9,793 nucleotides of DNA from Clostridia bacterium (GTDB lineage Bacteria; Bacillota; Clostridia; TANB77; CAG-508). How positions within the stretch are numbered: the first letter of the stretch is position 1; each line of letters begins with the position of its first letter. Of this stretch, positions 5,250-9,793 are shown one piece after another. The DNA is taken from NCBI GenBank assembly GCA_900758165.1, contig CAAEQN010000068.1, positions 1 to 9,793 of the forward strand, written 5' to 3'. The notes beneath the pieces were generated by a model, which did not search any database, was not told the origin of the DNA, and saw nothing but the letters and a program-made list of their open reading frames with translations. The position numbers and the translations under genes are program-made.

Positions 5250-7059
5250 TGATAATAAAACTTACAATCAAAAATCGAGAAATATTGGTCCACATAGAGC
5301 TGTTGAAAAGCCTAAAAATTTAAAACTAGCACTTAAAAAATTATTCCATTATATGAAAAAATATGTATCTCTTATTATAATCGCTCTTATTCTAGCAATT
5401 TTAAGTTCTATTTTGGTTATAATAGGTCCTAATAAATTAAGTGATTTAACAAACGAAATATCAAATGGTATTATGAGCAAAATAAATATTGATGCCATAA
5501 AATCAATTTCAATATTTTTGCTAATAATTTATGTAGTAGGTTCAATATTTGATTATATACAAGGCTTTATAATGTCTACTGTTTCAAATAAATTTGCACA
5601 AAGTTTACGTACACAAATATCTAACAAAATAAACAAATTACCTCTTAAATATTTTGATAATCATAGCTATGGAGACATTTTATCAAGAGTAACTAATGAT
5701 GTAGATACTATTAATATGGCTCTTCAACAAAGTTTAGGAACTCTTGTAAGTGCAATAACCTTATTTTTAGGGTCAATTGTAATGATGTTTTATACAAACT
5801 GGATTTTAGCATTGACTGGAATATTCTCTTCTTTATTTGGATTTATCTTTATGTTTGTAATTTTAGCAAAATCTCAAAAATACTTTAACGCAAGGCAAGT
5901 AGAGCTAGGAAAGCTAAACGGACATATTGAAGAAATATATTCTAATCACAATGTAGTAAAAGTCTATAATGGAAATTCAGAAGCATCAGAAAAATTTGAT
6001 GCACTTAATAAAAGCGTTTACAACTGTAATAGAAAAAGTCAATTTTTATCTGGTTTAATGTCTCCAATTATGAATTTTATTGGCAATTTTGGTTATGTTG
6101 CTGTTTGTATAGTTGGTGCACTTTTAGTTATGAATAACTACATTACTTTTGGAGTTATCGTAGCATTTATGGTTTATGTAAGACTTTTCACAGGTCCTTT
6201 ATCTCAAATAGCACAAGGCATGACAAATTTACAAACAACAGCAGCGGCCTCTGAAAGAGTTTTTGAATTTTTAGAAGAACCAGAAATGGATAACCAAGAA
6301 AATATTTCAAAAATATTAAATTTAAAAGATGCAAAGGGCAATATTGTTTTTGATCATATTAAATTTTCTTATGATGATGAAAAAACTGTTATAAAAGATT
6401 TTAGTTGTACTGTAAAAAGTGGCCAAAAGGTTGCTATTGTCGGTCCAACTGGTGCTGGAAAAACTACAATGGTAAATCTTCTTATGAAATTTTATAACAT
6501 TACAGACGGCGACATAAAAATTGATGGTATTTCTATAAAAGATTTATCAAGAGAAAATATACATGACTTATTTGTTATGGTTCTTCAAGACACCTGGCTA
6601 TTTAATGGAACTATTAGAGATAATATAAAATACAACAATGCAAAAATTTCGGATGAAGAAATTATGAAGGCTTGCAAAGTCGTCGGAATAGCTAAATTTA
6701 TAAATTCTCTACCTAATGGTCTTTCTTTTGAAATAACAGATAGTCAGAGTATTTCTGCAGGTCAAAAACAGTTGCTTACTATAGCACGTGGTATGCTAAA
6801 AAATGCTCCATTTTTAATTTTAGATGAAGCTACAAGCAATGTTGATACTCGTACAGAAGAATTAGTGCAAAAAGCAATGGATAAATTAACAGAAGGCAAA
6901 ACTTCTTTTATAATTGCTCACAGATTATCTACTATAAAAAATGCTGATATGATTTTAGTTATGAATGAAGGAAATATTATAGAGCAAGGAAACCATGAAG
7001 AATTAATGGAAAAAAATGGATTTTATGCTGAACTTTATAATTCTCAATTTAAAAAATAA
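5242..7059 (+). CDS. Heterodimeric ABC exporter, subunit with catalytic ATP site
   Basis: A 605-aa half-transporter that pairs with the preceding gene. After an extra charged N-terminal stretch of about 40 residues come the exporter membrane helices (about 40-325) and the ATPase domain. Walker A is GPTGAGKT (401-408), the Q-loop Gln is 449, Walker B is FLILDE with catalytic Glu529, and the H-loop His is 560. Its signature is SAGQ (505-508) instead of SGGQ, the complementary defect expected in the LmrD/BmrD/TM288-type partner. The active site should therefore form between this Walker A/B and the first subunit's intact signature. I start at the ATG 5242, which overlaps the upstream stop and has a near-perfect AAAGGAGG (5225-5232) nine bases before it; an in-frame ATG at 5206 would lie inside the first gene without an SD. 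Confidence 0.93.
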   Translation: MSNDNKTYNQKSRNIGPHRAVEKPKNLKLALKKLFHYMKKYVSLIIIALILAILSSILVIIGPNKLSDLTNEISNGIMSKINIDAIKSISIFLLIIYVVGSIFDYIQGFIMSTVSNKFAQSLRTQISNKINKLPLKYFDNHSYGDILSRVTNDVDTINMALQQSLGTLVSAITLFLGSIVMMFYTNWILALTGIFSSLFGFIFMFVILAKSQKYFNARQVELGKLNGHIEEIYSNHNVVKVYNGNSEASEKFDALNKSVYNCNRKSQFLSGLMSPIMNFIGNFGYVAVCIVGALLVMNNYITFGVIVAFMVYVRLFTGPLSQIAQGMTNLQTTAAASERVFEFLEEPEMDNQENISKILNLKDAKGNIVFDHIKFSYDDEKTVIKDFSCTVKSGQKVAIVGPTGAGKTTMVNLLMKFYNITDGDIKIDGISIKDLSRENIHDLFVMVLQDTWLFNGTIRDNIKYNNAKISDEEIMKACKVVGIAKFINSLPNGLSFEITDSQSISAGQKQLLTIARGMLKNAPFLILDEATSNVDTRTEELVQKAMDKLTEGKTSFIIAHRLSTIKNADMILVMNEGNIIEQGNHEELMEKNGFYAELYNSQFKK

Positions 7060-7066
7060 TCAAATG

Positions 7067-7102
7067 AAAATAGAGCTAAATTTAAATTAGTTCTATTTTT
7101 TT
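7067..7102 (+). terminator. Terminator of the ABC exporter operon
   Basis: AAAATAGAGCTAA (7067-7079) pairs with TTAGTTCTATTTT (7087-7099) with one G-U wobble, 7-base loop, T-run 7096-7102. Confidence 0.85.
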
Positions 7103-7110
7103 GTGAAGAT

Positions 7111-7154
7111 TTGAATAATTTTTTACTAATTTAATATACTAACAGTATATTAAA
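7111..7154 (+). promoter_or_regulatory. Promoter with operator-like dyad for the DUF378 gene
   Basis: TTGAAT (7111-7116), 18 bases, TATACT (7135-7140). The -10 lies in the left arm of an 11-bp perfect inverted repeat: TTTAATATACT (7130-7140), three bases, AGTATATTAAA (7144-7154). A repressor bound here would block transcription. The sequence is AT-only apart from four bases, so a weak cruciform or chance is also possible. Confidence 0.5.
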
Positions 7155-7220
7155 ATTTTTACTTTTATATAGTAACAATTAATTCCATTTTGATTATTTT
7201 TCAAAGGAAGGAGATTAATT

Positions 7221-7415
7221 ATGAAAGTCTTATATTATATAGCTCTTACTCTTGTAATAATTGGTGCTCTAAACTGGCTATTAATAGGTCTATTTAGCTT
7301 TGATTTAGTAGCCGCATTATTTGGAGCTATGAGTATATTCACTAGAATTATATATTCTCTAGTTGGAATATCTGGTTTAATTTGTATTGGACTATATTCT
7401 AGAATAAATGATTAA
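7221..7415 (+). CDS. DUF378 family small membrane protein (YuzA-like), 64 aa
   Basis: The whole protein is one DUF378 domain: two membrane helices (about residues 4-25 and 39-59) with the family features GALNWLLIG, FDLVAALFG and RIIYSLVGISG. Sixty-four residues is the usual size. It sits in the cytoplasmic membrane; no biochemical role is established for the family. AAGGAG (7208-7213) seven bases before the ATG supports the start. It lies alone between the exporter terminator and a large shared terminator, with its own promoter and dyad, so it is probably controlled separately from the exporter. Confidence 0.88.
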   Translation: MKVLYYIALTLVIIGALNWLLIGLFSFDLVAALFGAMSIFTRIIYSLVGISGLICIGLYSRIND

Positions 7416-7432
7416 CTTATATAATTTCATAT

Positions 7433-7506
7433 AAAAAGCACTAAATCATATTTATAAATTTACTTTTTCAACATTAAAATTAAATTTATTTGATTTAGTG
7501 CTTTTT
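7433..7506. terminator. Compound bidirectional terminator
   Basis: The outer arms AAAAAGCACTAAATCA (7433-7448) and TGATTTAGTGCTTTTT (7491-7506) pair perfectly over 16 bp. A second 9-bp stem is nested inside (ATAAATTTA 7454-7462 with TAAATTTAT 7481-7489). T-runs occur on both strands, so it can end the DUF378 mRNA from the left and the suf operon mRNA from the right. Confidence 0.8.
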
Positions 7507-7526
7507 ATCTTTTAGTCTCTTGCGTT

Positions 7527-8459
7527 TTATCTTAAAAATCCATTTATTATTTGCTCTTCTGCCTCTTTTTCTGATAGTCCTAATGTCATAAGCTTTATCA
7601 ATTGCTCTCCTGCTATTTTTCCAATAGCCGCTTCATGGATCAAATTTGCTTCAACATTGTTTGCCGTAATTTCAGGTGTTGCTTTAACTTTGGCATTATC
7701 TTTTATAATTGCATCACATTCGCTATGTGCAAAACATTTAGAATTTCCATATATTTTTGATGTGAAATGTTGGTATGAATCCTCTGTTGCAACTGATCTG
7801 GATGTTACATGTGTGCTCGCATTTTCTCCATTTAGCTGAACATCAAAACATGTTTGTGCACTTTGTTTCCCATGTGTCATAATTTTTTCTGTTACTACAA
7901 AATTTGTATTATCTTCTAGCACTCCTTTTGTTTCTCTTATTGCAGAATCCACTCCTTTTATTTGTACAGATTCCATTTCCATACTACTTCCTGATTTTAG
8001 ATAAACTTCTGTAACTGGATTTAAAATTCTTTTTCCATCTCCAGAGCCCTCTCCATAATGCTTTTCAATATATTTTACCTTTGCTCCTTCTTCCAAAAAG
8101 AATCTGTGTATTCCGTCATGCTGACTGTTTTTATGGTGGTCATTATGGATTCCACATCCTGCAATGATTATTACATTTGCATCTTTTCCTATAAAAAAAT
8201 CATTATAAACTACATCTTTTAATCCACTCTCTGTTAGTATAACTGGTATATGCACAAATTCGAACTTTGTGTTTGGCTTTACTATTATATCAATTCCTGG
8301 CTTATCTGTTTTAGTAACTATATTTATATTCTCTGTTACTTTCCTTTGAATTCCTTTTCCATTTTTTCTTATATTATAGGCACCTTTGAATTCGCCATTG
8401 TAATCTGATATTTCATTTAATAGTTCTTCGTCTACTGTTTCTAGTCTATTATCTTCCAT
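7527..8459 (-). CDS. sufB: SufB/SufD-family Fe-S cluster scaffold protein (minimal SUF)
   Basis: A 310-aa protein of the SufB/SufD core family, a right-handed beta-helix that partners with SufC to build iron-sulfur clusters in the cytoplasm. The C-terminal half has the diagnostic blocks: KCFAHSECDAIIKD (241-254), then LIHEAAIGKIAGEQLIKL (273-290) and GLSEKEAEEQI. The Cys242/Cys248 and His275-Glu276 positions are candidates for cluster assembly. It is shorter than the roughly 470-residue SufB of E. coli and lacks its long N-terminal part, fitting the minimal SufCB (SMS-type) systems of archaea and clostridia. Only one SufB/D-like gene is present, so the scaffold would be a homodimer. AAAGGAGA (8471-8464) precedes the ATG and the gap from sufC is 12 bp. 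No cysteine desulfurase or SufU gene is seen in the window. Confidence 0.9.
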   Translation of the reverse strand: MEDNRLETVDEELLNEISDYNGEFKGAYNIRKNGKGIQRKVTENINIVTKTDKPGIDIIVKPNTKFEFVHIPVILTESGLKDVVYNDFFIGKDANVIIIAGCGIHNDHHKNSQHDGIHRFFLEEGAKVKYIEKHYGEGSGDGKRILNPVTEVYLKSGSSMEMESVQIKGVDSAIRETKGVLEDNTNFVVTEKIMTHGKQSAQTCFDVQLNGENASTHVTSRSVATEDSYQHFTSKIYGNSKCFAHSECDAIIKDNAKVKATPEITANNVEANLIHEAAIGKIAGEQLIKLMTLGLSEKEAEEQIINGFLR

Positions 8460-8471
8460 TCTGTCTCCTTT

Positions 8472-9185
8472 CTAGCATTTTTTATTTATCTTGCAACATT
8501 CTTTACTTAAAATTTCATTATTTAAAATTTCTGTACTCTTTCCAATTTTTTCTATCTTTCCAGCTTTCATTAATACTATTTCATCTGCTATTTTTAATAT
8601 TCTTTCTTGATGAGAAATTATAATTGTTGAGCCTTTTATTTCTCTGCTCAATTCTTCAAATATCTCTATTAAATTATTAAAACTCCATAAATCAATTCCA
8701 GCCTCTGGTTCATCAAATACTGTAAGTGTTGCTTGTCTTAATACAACTGTTGCTATTTCTATTCTTTTTAATTCTCCACCTGACAAAGAACCATTTACTT
8801 CTCTATCAACATATTCTTTTGCACATAATCCAACTTTTGATAAAATATTACATGCTTCCGCTCTGCTTATACGTTTTTTAGCTGCTATTTTTAGTAAATC
8901 ATAAACAGTTATCCCCTTAAACTTAACAGGTTGTTGAAAAGCAAAGCTCATTCCCAATTTTGCTCTTTCATTTATTGGCATATTTGTAATATCTTGTCCA
9001 TTAAATAAAATTGTTCCAGAATCTGGTTTTTCTATTCCCATTATTATTTTAGCAAGTGTCGACTTTCCAGAACCATTTGGTCCAGTGATTGCAACAAATT
9101 TTTCAGACTCTATTTCTAAATTTATATTATTTAATATTTTTTTATTATCTCTTGTAAAACATATATTTTTTAGCTCTAATAACAT
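8472..9185 (-). CDS. sufC: SufC, ATPase of the Fe-S cluster assembly complex
   Basis: A 237-aa soluble ABC-type ATPase that drives shape changes in the SufB scaffold. It has Walker A GPNGSGKS (35-42), the Q-loop FAFQQP (81-86), the signature LSGGE (134-138) with Glu in place of Gln as is normal for SufC, Walker B TVFDEPEAGID with Glu159, and H-loop His192. The PEAGIDLWS stretch is also typical. It has no membrane domain, which together with the adjacent sufB excludes a transporter role. The C-terminal end carries three cysteines (ECCKINKKC, residues 230, 231 and 237), an unusual tail. The start at 9185 has AAAAAGGAG just upstream; the gap from the RusA-family gene is 22 bp, indicating one transcript. 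Confidence 0.94.
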   Translation of the reverse strand: MLLELKNICFTRDNKKILNNINLEIESEKFVAITGPNGSGKSTLAKIIMGIEKPDSGTILFNGQDITNMPINERAKLGMSFAFQQPVKFKGITVYDLLKIAAKKRISRAEACNILSKVGLCAKEYVDREVNGSLSGGELKRIEIATVVLRQATLTVFDEPEAGIDLWSFNNLIEIFEELSREIKGSTIIISHQERILKIADEIVLMKAGKIEKIGKSTEILNNEILSKECCKINKKC

Positions 9186-9207
9186 TTTTAACTCCTTTTT
9201 ATGAATT

Positions 9208-9618
9208 TTAATATTCTTCTACAATTATTTCTGCTTTTTCTTCTGTAGCAAATCTTTTTTCTATAGAAATTTTTGCGACTTGATTATCATCTTTAAACAC
9301 AAATCCATTCATAGCATCTAATATTGATTTTGCAATATTATCTATATCTGGTTTTTTAGTTGGACTTATCTTATTTTCTAGCATATCCTGCATCTTTATT
9401 TTGCTTGTTCCTTTTGGGATTTTTAAATGTGCTATTATACTTATTTTTAATCTACCAATTAGCATAGTATAATTGGGATATTTTAATTTAAAATATTGTT
9501 GGACTAAATATTCATAGTCTTTTGTTTTGTTTGGAGTATATACTCTTCCCGTATACATATTTACTCTTGGTCTTTCTTTTCCAACAACTTCTCCCGGGAC
9601 TTCAAATACGTATCTCAT
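9208..9618 (-). CDS. RusA-family Holliday-junction resolvase, 136 aa
   Basis: A small endonuclease of the RusA family, which cuts four-way DNA junctions as a dimer. The N-terminus has the family's basic PGEVVGKERPRVN stretch. The metal-binding motif is KPDIDNIAKSILDAMNG (89-105), with Asp91, Asp93 and Asp101, followed by the acidic pair Asp110-Asp111, matching the catalytic Asp set. The length is normal (about 120-140). The ATG at 9618 follows AAAGGGA (9631-9625) at seven bases. RusA genes are often of prophage origin, but this one heads the operon with sufC and sufB and no phage genes are beside it, so it is likely a resident chromosomal copy. Confidence 0.88.
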   Translation of the reverse strand: MRYVFEVPGEVVGKERPRVNMYTGRVYTPNKTKDYEYLVQQYFKLKYPNYTMLIGRLKISIIAHLKIPKGTSKIKMQDMLENKISPTKKPDIDNIAKSILDAMNGFVFKDDNQVAKISIEKRFATEEKAEIIVEEY

Positions 9619-9656
9619 ATAATTTCCCTTTCTACTTTATTATGCCTTGTATCTAT

Positions 9657-9697
9657 ATTATAATATATATTATAATAATAGACAATTAAAATTTCAA
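9657..9697 (-). promoter_or_regulatory. Promoter of the RusA-sufC-sufB operon, with palindrome
   Basis: On the minus strand: TTGAAA (9697-9692), 17 bases, TATAAT (9674-9669). The -10 lies in a perfect 22-bp palindrome (9656-9677), two arms of TATTATAATAT. The position suits a repressor site, but the composition is pure A/T. Confidence 0.65.
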
Positions 9698-9726
9698 GAT
9701 ATATATATATAATCGTGTAATTAATT

Positions 9727-9778
9727 TTTGATAATGTCATAGTAAAATTATTATTTGATTATGTCATAATAAAGTTAT
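9727..9778. repeat. Two direct repeats, operator-like, at the right edge
   Basis: Bases 9727-9751 and 9754-9778 match at 22 of 25 positions, 27 bases apart. Each holds TGAT(A/T)ATGTCATA. In the second copy the core is a 13-base dyad ATTATGTCATAAT (9758-9770). They lie about 75 and 102 bases upstream of the expected suf operon start and may instead serve a plus-strand gene beyond the window. Confidence 0.55.
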
Positions 9779-9793
9779 ATTATCTCCATTAAG

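Noticed and set aside
9699..9712. Run of alternating AT
   Set aside because: Low-complexity sequence, common in a genome this AT-rich.
1..9793. CRISPR arrays, tRNA or rRNA genes, insertion sequences, integrases
   Set aside because: No regularly spaced direct repeats, no cloverleaf or rRNA-like stretch, and no transposase or recombinase reading frame was seen; the RusA-family gene alone does not make a prophage.

Overview
The window is very AT-rich, with mostly TAA stops, strong Shine-Dalgarno (SD) sequences and consensus sigma-A-type promoters. Together with its gene content (a two-gene SufC-SufB iron-sulfur system, a heterodimeric ABC exporter, a DUF378 protein) this points to a low-GC Firmicute, most likely a clostridial chromosome. 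The genus cannot be told from the sequence alone.

Bases 1-2180 are mostly non-coding and repeat-rich. They hold two copies of what looks like a type I toxin-antitoxin module (about 124-469 and 1821-2180). Each has a 37-residue one-helix membrane peptide on the minus strand, an SD-masking hairpin in its leader, and a converging plus-strand RNA whose terminator ends on the peptide's stop codon. The two peptides are related to each other, and the sense and antisense RNAs start with the same ATAGGAAATG leader, so each module is also an inverted repeat. Around them lie diverged copies of another repeat (640-804, 1642-1806, perhaps 3-38), a candidate stand-alone structured RNA (548-651), and one unrecognised 235-residue protein gene (922-1629).

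Bases 2233-3300 carry a single-gene unit: a flavin-reductase-like split-barrel protein with a C-terminal helical domain resembling the PCP_red domain, with its own promoter and terminator.

Bases 3337-7102 form an operon of two ABC half-transporters that overlap by 8 bp. The first has a degenerate Walker B/H-loop and the second a degenerate signature motif, the complementary pattern of a heterodimeric exporter with one dead and one live ATP site. A small DUF378 membrane protein (7221-7415) follows as a separate unit with a strong dyad over its promoter.

A large two-way terminator (7433-7506) separates these from a minus-strand operon read from the right: RusA-family nuclease, sufC, sufB. SufC and SufB make the minimal scaffold complex for iron-sulfur cluster assembly. 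Its promoter sits in a 22-bp palindrome, with two direct-repeat operator-like sites farther upstream at the window's right edge.
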